From: Acinetobacter pittii
GTDB lineage: Bacteria; Pseudomonadota; Gammaproteobacteria; Pseudomonadales; Moraxellaceae
DNA: 64,000 nucleotides
Direction: 5' to 3'
NCBI RefSeq assembly: GCF_034064985.1
Contig: NZ_CP139249.1
Span: forward strand, 744,001 to 808,000
Shown piece after piece: positions 46,238-58,014 of this stretch; position 1 is the stretch's first letter, and each line of letters starts with the position of its first letter. The notes below the pieces were generated by a model. It saw only the letters and a program-made list of their open reading frames with translations. It was not told the origin of the DNA and ran no database searches. Position numbers and translations under genes: made by a program.

Positions 46238-47512
46238 TTAACGTTTGATGTCGCGTTGAGTTTCACCAGTATAAAGCTGACGAGGACGACCGATTTTGTA
46301 AGGACCGCTGTGCATTTCTAACCAGTGGCTGATCCAACCAACTGTACGAGCAAGAGCGAAGATTACAGTAAACATTTCTGTTGGGATACCAATCGCTTTA
46401 AGGATGATACCTGAGTAGAAGTCTACGTTAGGGTAAAGTTTACGCTCAACGAAGTACGGGTCGTTCAATGCGATACGCTCAAGTTCCATAGCAAGTGCTA
46501 ATTGAGGATCATTGATACCTAAAGCTTCAAGAACTTCATCACAAGTTTGCTTCATCACTTTAGCGCGTGGATCGAAGTTTTTGTAAACGCGGTGACCGAA
46601 GCCCATAAGTTTAACTTCTTTGCGTTTAACTTTTTCCATGAACTCTGCAACGTTTTCAACGCTACCGATTTCATCAAGCATCTTAAGAACTGCTTCGTTT
46701 GCACCACCGTGAGCAGGTCCCCAAAGTGCAGAGATACCAGCAGAGATACATGCATACGGGTTTGCACCAGTAGAACCAGCAAGACGTACTGTAGATGTAG
46801 AAGCATTTTGCTCATGGTCAGCATGAAGCGTGAAAATACGATCCATTGCGCGAGCAAGAACAGGATTTACTTTGTAATCACGGTCGGCAGGGGTAGCAAA
46901 CATCATGTGCAAGAAGTTTTCCGCATAACTTAAATCATTACGTGGATAGATGAATGGTTGACCTACTGTGTATTTGTAACTCCAAGCAGCAAGTGTTGGA
47001 ATTTTTGCAATTAAACGAATTGCAGTAATTTCACGGTGGTTGATATCTTCAATATCTAGGTTGTTGTGATAGAACGCAGATAATGCACCTACAACACCTA
47101 CCATGATCGCCATTGGGTGAGCGTCACGACGGAAACCATTGAAGAAACGGCTAACTTGATCATGAACCATAGTATGAGCACGAACTTTCGTATCAAACTC
47201 AACTTTTTGCTCAGCAGTTGGGAGCTCGCCATTTAATAATAAATAACAAGTTTCAAGATAGTCTGCTTGAGTTGCTAACTGGTCAATTGGGTAACCGCGG
47301 TGTAATAAAATACCTTTGTCACCATCAATGAAAGTAATTTTAGATTCGCATGCGGCTGTCGCCATAAAACCAGGATCGAAAGTAAAATGACCTTCTTTCA
47401 GTATGCTGCTGACATCAATTACATCTGGACCTAAAGTGCCACTGTAGATTGGTAAACCAATTTCTTTGCCATCAAGATGTAATACGGCTTTTTTGCCATT
47501 TGCTTCAGACAT
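46238..47512 (-). CDS. gltA: citrate synthase (type II, hexameric)
   Basis: The 424-residue enzyme condenses acetyl-CoA and oxaloacetate. Catalytic motifs are [26 protein letters not shown] and [13 protein letters not shown], with an N-terminal beta domain typical of NADH-inhibited Gram-negative citrate synthases. AGGAG precedes ATG 47512 by 9 bases. It is transcribed away from sdhCDAB across a 900-base gap and has its own promoter candidate. Confidence 0.98.
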   Translation of the reverse strand: MSEANGKKAVLHLDGKEIGLPIYSGTLGPDVIDVSSILKEGHFTFDPGFMATAACESKITFIDGDKGILLHRGYPIDQLATQADYLETCYLLLNGELPTAEQKVEFDTKVRAHTMVHDQVSRFFNGFRRDAHPMAIMVGVVGALSAFYHNNLDIEDINHREITAIRLIAKIPTLAAWSYKYTVGQPFIYPRNDLSYAENFLHMMFATPADRDYKVNPVLARAMDRIFTLHADHEQNASTSTVRLAGSTGANPYACISAGISALWGPAHGGANEAVLKMLDEIGSVENVAEFMEKVKRKEVKLMGFGHRVYKNFDPRAKVMKQTCDEVLEALGINDPQLALAMELERIALNDPYFVERKLYPNVDFYSGIILKAIGIPTEMFTVIFALARTVGWISHWLEMHSGPYKIGRPRQLYTGETQRDIKR

Positions 47513-47602
47513 TCAATAGATCTCCTGTCCTGGTGAATGTTGATCTGACTCGAAATCCTAATGTTCTCATGTGCGAATCAGACGGTGTCAAAATTTGCTA
47601 TA

Positions 47603-47630
47603 AGATTAGTGAGTACTGAAATTTTGTCAA
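47603..47630 (-). promoter_or_regulatory. candidate promoter of gltA
   Basis: On the minus strand a perfect -35 TTGACA (47625-47630) is followed after 16 bases by TAATCT (47603-47608). The leader would be about 85 bases long. Confidence 0.55.
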
Positions 47631-47649
47631 TTATACTTATGGATAAAAA

Positions 47650-47763
47650 ATGACGTTCCCACAGAGAGTTAGTCATCAAGACCCGAGCAAAAAAGTCAGT
47701 AAAATCACTGCATCGGGATGGTATAATAAGTCAATTCAACAGGAACGTGCAGAAAAAAAATGA
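47650..47763 (+). CDS. possible 37-residue small protein
   Basis: ATG 47650 opens a frame to TGA at 47761-47763. The product is basic and polar with no membrane segment (it begins MTFPQRVSHQ and ends QQERAEKK). There is only a weak GGA before the start. An extended -10 element lies inside the frame, so the same DNA may be promoter instead. Conservation would decide. Confidence 0.2.
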   Translation: MTFPQRVSHQDPSKKVSKITASGWYNKSIQQERAEKK

Positions 47764-48298
47764 AGGGTGAGTACAATTGTAAGCAAATTTTTAAATTGAA
47801 ATTCAAAATAATAAGACGGTAGAAAATGCCAATCTAATTAAAAATATCATAAAACTCATGATGTAATTTCAAATTGCTAATCAAAAAATAATGTATTTTT
47901 ATTTAGTTGTAACAAATAATATTGTTCTTTTTTTAAGTTTAATTGTATAAAAAATAGCTTATCAGACGTGTTTGAAATGATAGGAAGTTTTTTAAAAGAA
48001 ATTTAACTTTTTAAAAAGTAGGGCAGATTCTTTAATATATATTTGAATTGGGGCCTAAGTACAAAATATGAGGTATGACAATCATTTTTCTATTTATATG
48101 AGGAATTTATAACTTTATCTTTAGTCTAAAGTAGACTTATTTAAAAGAAATTTCAGAAAAAATGAAATTAAATAAAAAGTTATTTTAAACAATGACATGA
48201 TGTATAGGAACTTCTTCTTTTTATAGAAGTAGTGAAGGAATATTGTTATGAATGATTCTTATTTAATGATTTTTTCCTGAAAAGGCAAAGTGGATCGT

Positions 48299-48327
48299 TT
48301 GTATTTTGATACTTCGCGTTTTATAAT
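48299..48327 (+). promoter_or_regulatory. candidate promoter of the sdhCDAB operon
   Basis: TTGTAT (48299-48304) and a perfect -10 TATAAT (48322-48327) are 17 bases apart. Transcription would begin near 48334, leaving a leader of about 96 bases with two hairpins. Confidence 0.65.
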
Positions 48328-48343
48328 TCAGTGTCGTTTATAG

Positions 48344-48418
48344 GTTAGGCATGAGCTGTGCTTGCCTAACAATGCCAGCTTTCCTTGGAATTAATTCAAC
48401 AAACTCCGGTCGGAGTTT
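48344..48418 (+). promoter_or_regulatory. two hairpins in the sdhC leader
   Basis: The first is GTTAGGCA (48344-48351) with TGCCTAAC (48363-48370) and an 11-base loop. The second is AAACTCCG (48401-48408) with CGGAGTTT (48411-48418), whose 3' arm contains the GGAG that would be the Shine-Dalgarno. Neither is followed by a T run. Control of sdhC translation, perhaps with an sRNA, is inferred. Confidence 0.5.
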
Positions 48419-48429
48419 CTACCTACAGG

Positions 48430-48831
48430 ATGCCCGCTGTGAAAAGCAACAGACCTGTCAATTTGTCCATGGGTCAGGTGTTAGCGGTAAATTTACGCTC
48501 ACCCGTGGCTATTGCATCAATTTTACACCGTTTATCAGGTGTCATCGTTTTCTTATTAGTACCAGTTCTCTTATGGATTCTAGATAAATCATTATCTTCA
48601 CCAGAAGGATTTGACTACGTTAAAAATGTCGTTTTTGGAAATATCCTTGTACGTTTTGTTGTTTGGGTATTTGCAGCCGGCTTGATATTCCACTTTATTG
48701 CTGGAGTTAAGCACTTACTTGCAGATTTAGGTTTTGCTGAAGAACTGCAAAGTGGTCGTATTGCAGCGACAATTTCATTGATCTTATCTGTGGTAGCCAT
48801 TATCGCAGCCTTTGTATGGATTATGTTCTAA
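48430..48831 (+). CDS. sdhC: succinate dehydrogenase cytochrome b556 subunit
   Basis: The 133-residue membrane subunit anchors SdhAB and binds heme b and ubiquinone. The signature NRPVNLSMGQVL, SPVAIASILHRLSGV is followed by three membrane helices and the heme-ligand histidine in HFIAGVKHLLADLG. ATG 48430 and GTG 48439 both fit; the latter has AGGA 8 bases upstream and gives a start closer to E. coli SdhC. Its stop codon overlaps the sdhD start (TAATG). Confidence 0.93.
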   Translation: MPAVKSNRPVNLSMGQVLAVNLRSPVAIASILHRLSGVIVFLLVPVLLWILDKSLSSPEGFDYVKNVVFGNILVRFVVWVFAAGLIFHFIAGVKHLLADLGFAEELQSGRIAATISLILSVVAIIAAFVWIMF

Positions 48832-49196
48832 TGAAAAGTGCTACAGGTTTAACTGGTTCAGGTTCTCGTGATTGGTTTATCCAGCGTGTAAGTGCGGTTG
48901 TATTAGCAGCTTATACTGTTGTTCTTTTTGGTTGGATTCTCTGCAAAGGTGGATTTGACTATCAACAGTGGGCTGGTTTCATGATGACATTACCAATGAA
49001 GATTTTTTCTTTATTGGCAATTTTATCGCTTATCGCACACGCATGGATTGGTATGTGGCAAGTTTTCACTGACTATGTCACTACTCGTCAAATGGGTCCT
49101 TCAGCGAAAGGTTTACGCCTTGTACTGACGACGGCTGTCATTATTGCAGTGTTTGTGTACGCAATCTGGGGTATCCAGATTTTCTGGGCGAATTGA
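48831..49196 (+). CDS. sdhD: succinate dehydrogenase membrane anchor subunit
   Basis: The 121-residue protein has three membrane helices and the conserved RDWFIQRVSAVVLAAYTVV opening. The histidine in SLIAHAWIGMWQVFTDYV is the heme ligand region. ATG 48831 overlaps the sdhC stop codon, so translation is coupled. sdhA follows after 12 bases. Confidence 0.93.
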   Translation: MKSATGLTGSGSRDWFIQRVSAVVLAAYTVVLFGWILCKGGFDYQQWAGFMMTLPMKIFSLLAILSLIAHAWIGMWQVFTDYVTTRQMGPSAKGLRLVLTTAVIIAVFVYAIWGIQIFWAN

Positions 49197-49208
49197 TAGG
49201 AAGATATC

Positions 49209-51044
49209 ATGGGCGCGATAACCCCTAAAGAAGATTATTCAAATATTCAAAACCTCACTTTCGATGCAGTTATCGTTGGTGGTGGCGGTTCTGGTATGCG
49301 TGCATCTTACCAACTTGCTCAAGCAGGTTTGAAAGTTGCAGTACTTACTAAAGTTTTCCCAACACGTTCACATACAGTTGCTGCTCAGGGCGGTATTGGT
49401 GCGTCGTTAGGTAACATGCAAGAAGATAACTGGCATTTCCACTTTTACGATACGGTAAAAGGTTCTGACTGGTTAGGTGACCAAGACGCAATTGAATTTA
49501 TGTGTCGTGAAGCACCAAAAGTTGTGTATGAACTTGAACACATGGGTATGCCGTTTGACCGTAACGCTGATGGTACAATTTACCAACGTCCGTTCGGTGG
49601 TCACTCTGCGAACTATGGTGATAAACCAGTTCCACGTGCTTGTGCTGCTGCTGACCGTACTGGTCACGCATTATTGCACACGCTTTATCAAAGCAACGTG
49701 AAAATGGGTACTCAGTTCTTCGTTGAATGGATCGCGCTTGATTTGATCCGTAACGAAGCAGGTGATGTTCTTGGTGTAACAGCGATTGACCAAGAAACTG
49801 GTAATATCGCAGTATTCCAAGCAAAAGCGACATTGTTTGCGACCGGTGGTGCTGGTCGTGTTTACCGTGCATCAACAAATGCTTATATCAATACTGGTGA
49901 CGGTCTTGGTATGGCTGCTCGTGCTGGTATTCCATTACAAGATATGGAATTCTGGCAATTCCACCCGACAGGTGTTGCGGGCGCTGGTGTATTGTTGACT
50001 GAAGGTTGTCGTGGTGAAGGTGCAATCCTTCGTAATAAAGACGGCGAACCATTCATGGAACGTTATGCACCGACTTTAAAAGACTTGGCTCCACGTGACT
50101 TCGTATCACGCTCTATGGACCAAGAAATTAAAGAAGGTCGTGGTTGTGGTCCAAAAGGTGATTATATCTTACTTGATATGACTCACTTGGGTGCTGATAC
50201 AATCATGAAGCGTTTACCATCTGTATTTGAGATCGGTAAAAAATTCGCAAACGTTGACATCACTAAAGAACCAATTCCTGTAGTACCAACAATCCATTAT
50301 CAAATGGGTGGTATTCCTACGAATATGCATGGTCAAGTGTGCTTACCTGAAGCAGGTACAGACAACTACACTAAACCTGTAAAAGGTTTCTATGCAATTG
50401 GTGAATGTTCTTGTGTATCAGTACATGGTGCAAACCGTTTAGGTACTAACTCACTTCTTGACTTGGTTGTATTTGGTAAAGCTGCTGGTGAGCACATTAT
50501 CGACTACGTAACTAAGCATCATGGTGATGAATATGCACCGCTTCCAACAAACGTATTAGAGCAAACATTAGATCGCGTACGTAAGTTGGATGAGTCAACT
50601 TCTGGTGAAAATGCTCAAGAAGTTGCTGATGCAATTCGTGATATCGTTCAAGACCACGCTGGTGTATTCCGTACTCAAGCTTTGCTTGATAAAGGTGTAA
50701 AAGAGATTCTTGCTCTTGAGCCACGTGTACGTAATATTCACTTGAAAGATAAATCTAAAGTATTTAACACTGCACGTGTTGAAGCGCTTGAAGTTGAAAA
50801 CTTATATGAAGTTGCGAAAGCTACATTAATTTCAGCTGCTGCGCGTAAAGAATGTCGTGGTGCGCATACGGTAGTTGATTATGAATTACCAGCTGATCAC
50901 CCAACTTATTCATACGGTCGCCGTGATGATGAGTGGATGAAGCATACTTTATGGTATTCATCAGACAACCGTTTGGAATATAAGCCAGTGCGCTTCAAAC
51001 CGTTGACTGTTGATGCAATTCCACCAGCGCCACGTACATTCTAA
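49209..51044 (+). CDS. sdhA: succinate dehydrogenase flavoprotein subunit
   Basis: The 611-residue subunit oxidises succinate with covalently bound FAD. The dinucleotide fold GGGGSGMRASYQLAQAG is at the N-terminus, and the FAD-linking histidine lies in SHTVAAQGGIGA. The substrate-site segments FHPTG, LTEGCRGEG and HGANRLGTNSLLD are all intact. It is the third gene of sdhCDAB, 14 bases before sdhB. Confidence 0.98.
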   Translation: MGAITPKEDYSNIQNLTFDAVIVGGGGSGMRASYQLAQAGLKVAVLTKVFPTRSHTVAAQGGIGASLGNMQEDNWHFHFYDTVKGSDWLGDQDAIEFMCREAPKVVYELEHMGMPFDRNADGTIYQRPFGGHSANYGDKPVPRACAAADRTGHALLHTLYQSNVKMGTQFFVEWIALDLIRNEAGDVLGVTAIDQETGNIAVFQAKATLFATGGAGRVYRASTNAYINTGDGLGMAARAGIPLQDMEFWQFHPTGVAGAGVLLTEGCRGEGAILRNKDGEPFMERYAPTLKDLAPRDFVSRSMDQEIKEGRGCGPKGDYILLDMTHLGADTIMKRLPSVFEIGKKFANVDITKEPIPVVPTIHYQMGGIPTNMHGQVCLPEAGTDNYTKPVKGFYAIGECSCVSVHGANRLGTNSLLDLVVFGKAAGEHIIDYVTKHHGDEYAPLPTNVLEQTLDRVRKLDESTSGENAQEVADAIRDIVQDHAGVFRTQALLDKGVKEILALEPRVRNIHLKDKSKVFNTARVEALEVENLYEVAKATLISAAARKECRGAHTVVDYELPADHPTYSYGRRDDEWMKHTLWYSSDNRLEYKPVRFKPLTVDAIPPAPRTF

Positions 51045-51058
51045 TCGGGAGTATAAAG

Positions 51059-51769
51059 ATGAGTAGAGGTACTCGTACATTCGAAATCTACCGCTATGAT
51101 CCTGATAAGGATAAAGCGCCGTACATGCAAACTTTCAAGCTTGAATTGACTGATAAGCACCGTATGTTGCTTGATGCATTGCTTGCATTGAAAGTTCAAG
51201 ACGAAACATTAACATTCCGTCGTTCTTGCCGTGAAGGTATTTGTGGTTCGGATGGTGTGAATATTAATGGCAAAAATGGTTTGGCTTGTTTATGGAATTT
51301 AAACGACCTGCCTGAGAAAATTGTAATTCGTCCATTACCAGGTTTGCCGGTTATTAAAGATTTGGTTGTTGATATGAACCAATTCTATGATCAATATGAC
51401 AAAATTCAGCCATTCTTGATCAATAACCAGCCAGCTCCACCTAAAGAGCGTTTGCAGTCTCCTGAGGAGCGTGAACACTTAAATGGTCTGTATGAGTGTA
51501 TTCTTTGTGCATGTTGTTCAACTTCATGCCCATCATTCTGGTGGAACCCTGATAAATTCTTGGGTCCTTCAGCATTGTTGAATGCATACCGTTTTATTAT
51601 CGACTCTCGTGATACTGCTACTGCAGACCGTTTGGCTCGTCTTGACGATCCGTTCAGTTTGTTCCGTTGTAAAGGTATTATGAACTGTGTGTCAGTATGT
51701 CCTAAAGGTCTAAACCCTACAAAAGCAATCGGTCACATCCGTAATATGCTATTAGATCAAGCGGGTTAA
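51059..51769 (+). CDS. sdhB: succinate dehydrogenase iron-sulfur subunit
   Basis: The 236-residue subunit has the three cluster sites: CREGICGSDG (2Fe-2S), then CILCACCSTSCPSFWW and CKGIMNCVSVCPKGL for the 4Fe-4S and 3Fe-4S clusters. It passes electrons from SdhA to quinone at SdhCD. A terminator follows, so sucA must have its own promoter or depend on read-through. Confidence 0.97.
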   Translation: MSRGTRTFEIYRYDPDKDKAPYMQTFKLELTDKHRMLLDALLALKVQDETLTFRRSCREGICGSDGVNINGKNGLACLWNLNDLPEKIVIRPLPGLPVIKDLVVDMNQFYDQYDKIQPFLINNQPAPPKERLQSPEEREHLNGLYECILCACCSTSCPSFWWNPDKFLGPSALLNAYRFIIDSRDTATADRLARLDDPFSLFRCKGIMNCVSVCPKGLNPTKAIGHIRNMLLDQAG

Positions 51770-51783
51770 TTCTGCACAAATGG

Positions 51784-51815
51784 AAAACGCGCATCCTTGA
51801 TGTGCGTTTTTTTTT
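51784..51815 (+). terminator. intrinsic terminator of sdhCDAB
   Basis: AACGC plus CAT pair with ATG plus GCGTT across one mismatch and a 5-base loop, and nine T follow. Confidence 0.85.
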
Positions 51816-52338
51816 AATTTTATAATGTAAACTTTAGACTTTGGTCGAAAAGAGCGAGGATTTTATATATTGCACCATATATTAAAAGATAAAATCGCTT
51901 ATGTATTTCGCCAATTTATAGGTGGTATGTGTCAAAAAAATCAATCGTTGTTTAAGAACATGATACGATTTGCCACAAAGTTATAGGTGAAAAAAGCGTA
52001 TACTAGTAGAATTAATTTAAGCGGCACGATCTTGGATCTGTGCTTAATTTTTATGGTTAAAGTCATTTTAGAAAAGTTAATTTTAAAGTTAATTTTTCTA
52101 AAAAGATTTGCAAAAAATTGCTCGGTTTTAATCGAGTATAAGGTGAGTGATGATGCCATTGAGGGCGTTGTGATTCATTAATTACCTATGGAGTTTTCTC
52201 TCTAGGTAGTATGACGCCCCATGGTCTTAAAGACCTGTTGGGTAAGTAATGCCTTTTTTACCAATTTGGCATTATGCATCATGGGTATGCTTAAAAGGCA
52301 GCCTGTAATATTTTTTGCAATAGGAAATGGGTCCACAA
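51816..52338. other. 523-base leader region before sucA
   Basis: No gene is evident. Four inverted repeats stand out. One is TTAAGC / GTGCTTAA with a bulge near 52017-52045. The others are TACCTA / TAGGTA (52183-52208), GGTCTT-A-AAGACC (52223-52235) and TAATGCC / GGCATTA (52247-52274). TATACT at 51999-52004 is a possible -10, but I see no -35 at proper spacing. None of the repeats carries a T run typical of a terminator except the TTTTTT inside the last loop. Confidence 0.45.
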
Positions 52339-55179
52339 ATGCAAGAAGTTGCTGACGCATTGCGTCTTGACACTGAACTTTCCGCTGATAGTGCAGCGTA
52401 TATTGAAGAACTTTACGAGCAGTACCTGACTTCCCCAACCTCTGTAGCTGAGGACTGGCGCCAATATTTCGATAAATATCCAAAGGGTGACCAACCACAC
52501 AGCGCTGTGCGTGAGCAATTCCTATTACTAGGACGTAATGCTAATCGTGTTCAACCTGTTGTACAAAGTACGGTAAGTACTGAGCATGAGCGTCGTCAAA
52601 TTGGCGTTTTACAACTTATTGCTGCTTATCGTAATCGCGGACATCAAAAAGCTAAATTAGATCCATTAGGTCTTGCTAAGCGTGAAGAGATTCCAGATTT
52701 AGATCTTTCAGCTCACGGTTTAACCAAATCAGATTTAGATACTGTATTCAATACCGGCAATCTTGAAATCGGCAAAAGTGAAGCAACGCTTGCTGAAATG
52801 ATTGAAGCAATGGAGGCAATCTATTGTGGTTCAATCGGTGTTGAATACATGCATATCGTGGACACAAAAGAAAAGCGTTGGATTCAACAGCGTCTTGAAA
52901 GTGCTCGTGGTAAATTCAATTACACAAATGATCAAAAGAAAGGCTTCTTAGAGCGTTTAACTGCTGCAGAAGGTCTTGAAAAATATCTTGGTAATAAATA
53001 CGTCGGTGCTAAACGCTTTGGTGTTGAAGGCGGCGAGTCTTTTATTCCTATGGTAAACGAGATTATCCAGCGTGCTGGTGCTGTAGGATGTAAAGAAGTT
53101 GTTATTGGTATGCCACACCGTGGCCGCTTAAACCTTCTTGTGAATATTATGGGTAAAAACCCTGCGGACTTATTTGGTGAGTTCGAAGGTAAATCAATTC
53201 ATAAAAAAGGTTCAGGTGACGTTAAATACCACCAAGGTTTCTCAAGTAATGTAATGACTCCAGGTGGCGAAGTTCACTTGGCATTGGCATTTAACCCATC
53301 TCACTTGGAAATTGTTGGGCCTGTAGTTGAAGGTTCTGTACGTGCACGTCAAGTACGTCGTAGAGACATTGGCGGTGATGACGTTTTACCAGTGATTGTT
53401 CATGGTGATGCGGCATTTGCAGGTCAAGGCGTGAACATGGAAACCTTCCAAATGTCACAAACTCGTGGCTATACGGTTGGTGGTACAGTTCATATTATTG
53501 TGAACAACCAAGTAGGTTTCACAACTTCTGACCCTCGTGATGCACGTTCTACGGAATACTGTACAGACGTTGCTAAAATGATTCAGGCACCAATTTTCCA
53601 TGTAAATGGTGATGATCCTGAAGCTGTTATCTTTGCTACTCAATTAGCACATGATTTCCGTCACGAATTCCGTAAAGATGTTGTTATCGATTTGTTCTGT
53701 TATCGCCGTCGTGGCCATAACGAAGCAGATGAGCCATCTGGTACACAACCATTGATGTATCAAGTAATTGCTAAGAAGGCAACTACTCGTACACTTTATG
53801 CTGATCAACTTGTTCAACAAAAAGTAATTGATCGTGCTGAAGCAGACCAAATGGTTGAAGATTATCGTTCTGATTTAGAAGCGGGTAATCATGTAGCAAA
53901 TGCGTTAATTCTTGAACCAAATACCAAAATGTTTGTAGATTGGACTCCATATTTGGGCCATGACTACACAGACGATTGGGATACTTCATTTGACTTAAAT
54001 CGCTTAAAAGAATTAGGCGAGGGCATGAGCAAACTTCCTGAAGGGTTTGTAATGCAGCGTCAGGTTCAAAAAGTAATTGAAGATCGCGTAAAAATGCAAA
54101 CCGGTGAAACTCCTTTAAACTGGGGTGCAGCAGAAACTTTAGCTTATGCAACTTTATTAGATGAAGACTATCTAGTTCGTATTACTGGTGAAGACGTGGG
54201 TCGTGGTACCTTCTCACACCGTCATGCGAAATTGCATAACCAAGCTGATGGTTCAACTTACATTCCTCTTTGTCATGTTAAAGAGAACCAACCACGTTTT
54301 GCAATTTACGATTCTTTATTATCTGAAGAAGCTGTCCTTGCATTCGAATATGGTTATGCAACCACAATTCCTAAGAGCTTAATTATTTGGGAAGCACAAT
54401 TTGGTGACTTCGTAAACTGTGCTCAGGTTGTAATTGACCAGTTCATTGCTTCTGGTGAGACTAAGTGGGAGCGTGTTTGTGGTTTAACAATGTTGTTACC
54501 ACACGGTTTCGAAGGCCAAGGTCCAGAACACTCATCAGCTCGTTTAGAACGTTTCTTACAGTTATGTGCTGAAGACAACATGCAAGTGATCACTCCAACG
54601 ACACCTGCACAGATTTTCCACGCATTACGTCGTCAAGCTGTACGCCCAATTCGTAAGCCATTGATTGTAATGTCACCAAAATCTTTACTTCGTCATAAAC
54701 TTGCGACTTCTACTTTAGAAGAGCTTGCAAATGGTTCATTCCAAACTGTAATTGACGAAATCGATCAAATTAACAAGTCAGATGTAACTCGTCTTGTACT
54801 TTGTGGCGGTAAAGTTTATTACGACTTACTCGAAAAACGTCGTGAACAAAACTTAACTAATGTCGCAATTGTGCGTATTGAACAGTTGTATCCATATCCA
54901 GAGCAACGTCTTGCAGAAATCTTGGCTGCATATCCAAACGTGAAAGAACTTGTTTGGGCACAAGAAGAGCCGAAGAACCAAGGCGCATGGTTATTTATTG
55001 CACCGCGTTTATATGACGATATCTTAAAATCTGGCAAACAAATCCGTATCAGTTTTGCAGGTCGTGAAGCTTCTGCTGCACCAGCTTGTGGCTCACCGTA
55101 CTTGCATGCAAAACAACAAGCTCAGCTAATTAATGATGCATTGGCAATCGAAGCTGAACAATCAGGAGATTCTCAATAA
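52339..55179 (+). CDS. sucA: 2-oxoglutarate dehydrogenase E1 component
   Basis: The 946-residue thiamine-diphosphate enzyme decarboxylates 2-oxoglutarate. The N-terminal [24 protein letters not shown] docks E2. TPP and active-site motifs include [23 protein letters not shown] and [12 protein letters not shown] 52339 (MQEVADAL) fits the family N-terminus; ATG 52327 is only two bases from AGGA, so the start is not certain. Its stop overlaps the sucB start. Confidence 0.95.
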   Translation: MQEVADALRLDTELSADSAAYIEELYEQYLTSPTSVAEDWRQYFDKYPKGDQPHSAVREQFLLLGRNANRVQPVVQSTVSTEHERRQIGVLQLIAAYRNRGHQKAKLDPLGLAKREEIPDLDLSAHGLTKSDLDTVFNTGNLEIGKSEATLAEMIEAMEAIYCGSIGVEYMHIVDTKEKRWIQQRLESARGKFNYTNDQKKGFLERLTAAEGLEKYLGNKYVGAKRFGVEGGESFIPMVNEIIQRAGAVGCKEVVIGMPHRGRLNLLVNIMGKNPADLFGEFEGKSIHKKGSGDVKYHQGFSSNVMTPGGEVHLALAFNPSHLEIVGPVVEGSVRARQVRRRDIGGDDVLPVIVHGDAAFAGQGVNMETFQMSQTRGYTVGGTVHIIVNNQVGFTTSDPRDARSTEYCTDVAKMIQAPIFHVNGDDPEAVIFATQLAHDFRHEFRKDVVIDLFCYRRRGHNEADEPSGTQPLMYQVIAKKATTRTLYADQLVQQKVIDRAEADQMVEDYRSDLEAGNHVANALILEPNTKMFVDWTPYLGHDYTDDWDTSFDLNRLKELGEGMSKLPEGFVMQRQVQKVIEDRVKMQTGETPLNWGAAETLAYATLLDEDYLVRITGEDVGRGTFSHRHAKLHNQADGSTYIPLCHVKENQPRFAIYDSLLSEEAVLAFEYGYATTIPKSLIIWEAQFGDFVNCAQVVIDQFIASGETKWERVCGLTMLLPHGFEGQGPEHSSARLERFLQLCAEDNMQVITPTTPAQIFHALRRQAVRPIRKPLIVMSPKSLLRHKLATSTLEELANGSFQTVIDEIDQINKSDVTRLVLCGGKVYYDLLEKRREQNLTNVAIVRIEQLYPYPEQRLAEILAAYPNVKELVWAQEEPKNQGAWLFIAPRLYDDILKSGKQIRISFAGREASAAPACGSPYLHAKQQAQLINDALAIEAEQSGDSQ

Positions 55180-56372
55180 TGGCAACCGAAATTAAAGCGC
55201 CGGTATTCCCAGAGTCTGTTGCAGATGGAACCATCGCAACTTGGCATAAAAAGGTGGGTGAACCTGTATCACGTGACGAAGTGATCTGTGATATTGAAAC
55301 CGACAAAGTTGTTTTAGAAGTTGTTGCTCCTGCTGATGGTAGCTTAGTTGCGATCATTAAAGATGAAGGCGATACAGTTCTTTCTGACGAAGTGATTGCT
55401 CAGTTTGAAGCTGGTGCTGGTGCAGCGACGGCTGCTCCTGCAGTAGAGCAAGCGGCTGCTCAAACTCAAGCTGGTGCGGCTCCTGTTGTTGAGCGTACAG
55501 AAACTGTATCTGACCAAGCTCCTGCAGTTCGTAAAGCGTTAACTGAATCTGGTATTGCTGCTGCTGACGTACAAGGTACTGGTCGTGGTGGTCGTATCAC
55601 TAAAGAAGATGTGGCAAACCACCAAGCTAAACCAGCTGCTAACGTTACTCCGTTAAGCGTAGCTGTTGGTGAGCGTATCGAAAAACGTGTTCCAATGACT
55701 CGTTTACGTAAGCGTGTAGCTGAGCGTCTTCTTGCTGCTACTCAAGAAACAGCAATGTTAACTACATTCAACGAAGTTAACATGAAGCCAATCATGGAAT
55801 TACGTAAGCAATATAAAGATGCGTTTGAAAAACGCCATGGTGCTCGTTTAGGCTTCATGTCATTCTTTGTTAAAGCTGCTACTGAAGCACTTAAACGCTA
55901 CCCAGCGGTAAATGCTTCAATTGATGGTGATGATATTGTTTATCACGGTTACTATGACATCGGTGTTGCAGTATCTTCTGATCGTGGTCTTGTTGTACCA
56001 GTATTGCGTGATACTGACCGTATGAGCTACGCAGAAGTTGAAGCAGGTATTGCTGCTTATGCTGGTAAAGCACGTGATGGTAAATTATCTATCGAAGAAA
56101 TGACTGGTGGTACTTTCACAATCACTAACGGTGGTACTTTCGGTTCATTACTTTCAACTCCTATTTTGAATCAGCCACAAACTGGTATCTTGGGTATGCA
56201 CAAAATCCAAGAGCGTCCTATGGCTGTAAATGGTCAAGTTGAAATCTTGCCAATGATGTATTTAGCACTTTCTTATGACCACCGTATGATCGATGGTAAA
56301 GAAGCTGTAGGTTTCTTGGTAGCAATCAAAGAATTGTTAGAAGAACCAGCTAAACTCATCCTTGATCTTTAA
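55179..56372 (+). CDS. sucB: 2-oxoglutarate dehydrogenase E2, dihydrolipoyl succinyltransferase
   Basis: The 397-residue core protein has one lipoyl domain with lysine in ETDKVVLEV (about 43), and an Ala/Thr-rich linker. An E3-binding segment [13 protein letters not shown] (about 110) and the catalytic domain ending with [14 protein letters not shown] follow. LipB, also in this window, serves the lipoyl lysine. ATG 55179 overlaps the sucA stop codon. Confidence 0.97.
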   Translation: MATEIKAPVFPESVADGTIATWHKKVGEPVSRDEVICDIETDKVVLEVVAPADGSLVAIIKDEGDTVLSDEVIAQFEAGAGAATAAPAVEQAAAQTQAGAAPVVERTETVSDQAPAVRKALTESGIAAADVQGTGRGGRITKEDVANHQAKPAANVTPLSVAVGERIEKRVPMTRLRKRVAERLLAATQETAMLTTFNEVNMKPIMELRKQYKDAFEKRHGARLGFMSFFVKAATEALKRYPAVNASIDGDDIVYHGYYDIGVAVSSDRGLVVPVLRDTDRMSYAEVEAGIAAYAGKARDGKLSIEEMTGGTFTITNGGTFGSLLSTPILNQPQTGILGMHKIQERPMAVNGQVEILPMMYLALSYDHRMIDGKEAVGFLVAIKELLEEPAKLILDL

Positions 56373-56430
56373 TTTCTTCGAATAATATTACCGAGGTAGA
56401 GTGATCCTCTATCTCGGACCATGGAGATAA

Positions 56431-57867
<1,437 letters not shown>

Positions 57868-57870
57868 AAT

Positions 57871-57895
57871 AAAGAGCGGTTCTCCGCTCTTTTTC
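57871..57895 (+). terminator. intrinsic terminator of sucAB-lpdA
   Basis: AAAGAGCGG and CCGCTCTTT arms close a 4-base loop and are followed by TTC. Confidence 0.85.
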
Positions 57896-57944
57896 ACATT
57901 CGATGGTGTGATTAAAAAAGCATCAAGGTGAAAGACGTAGACAG

Positions 57945-57982
57945 CAATTTGCATATGCAACATGAGAATGTTGCGCAAATTG
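57945..57982 (+). repeat. long hairpin in the sucC leader
   Basis: CAATTTGC (57945-57952) and GCAAATTG (57975-57982), with GCAACAT (57957-57963) and ATGTTGC (57968-57974) inside, form a 15-pair stem around GAGA with a single ATAT bulge. It ends 32 bases before the sucC ATG and has no T run, so it looks regulatory. Confidence 0.6.
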
Positions 57983-58014
57983 AAGACAACAAACAAAGTT
58001 AAGTAGGTAACTAA

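Larger units (their letters stand above)
47513..48429. other. 917-base divergent region, gltA / sdhC
   Basis: Besides the gltA promoter (47603-47630) and the sdhC promoter and leader hairpins, this long AT-rich gap holds a perfect extended -10, TG-G-TATAAT, on the + strand (47719-47727) inside a 37-codon ORF. It also holds overlapping palindromes CTTTAG-T-CTAAAG (48119-48131) and AGTCTA-AAG-TAGACT (48123-48137). I see no established gene between 47764 and 48298. Confidence 0.5.

Noticed and set aside
48248..48280. 10-codon ORF with a ribosome site (MNDSYLMIFS) as a possible leader peptide
   Set aside because: It lies upstream of the best sdhC promoter and has no run of regulatory codons or attenuator behind it.
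48351..48587. 78-codon ORF overlapping the start of sdhC
   Set aside because: Its frame is a shadow of sdhC, with a composition unlike a real protein and no ribosome site.
51970..52004. TTGCCA and TATACT as a sucA promoter
   Set aside because: The spacing is 23 bases, too long for a sigma-70 promoter.
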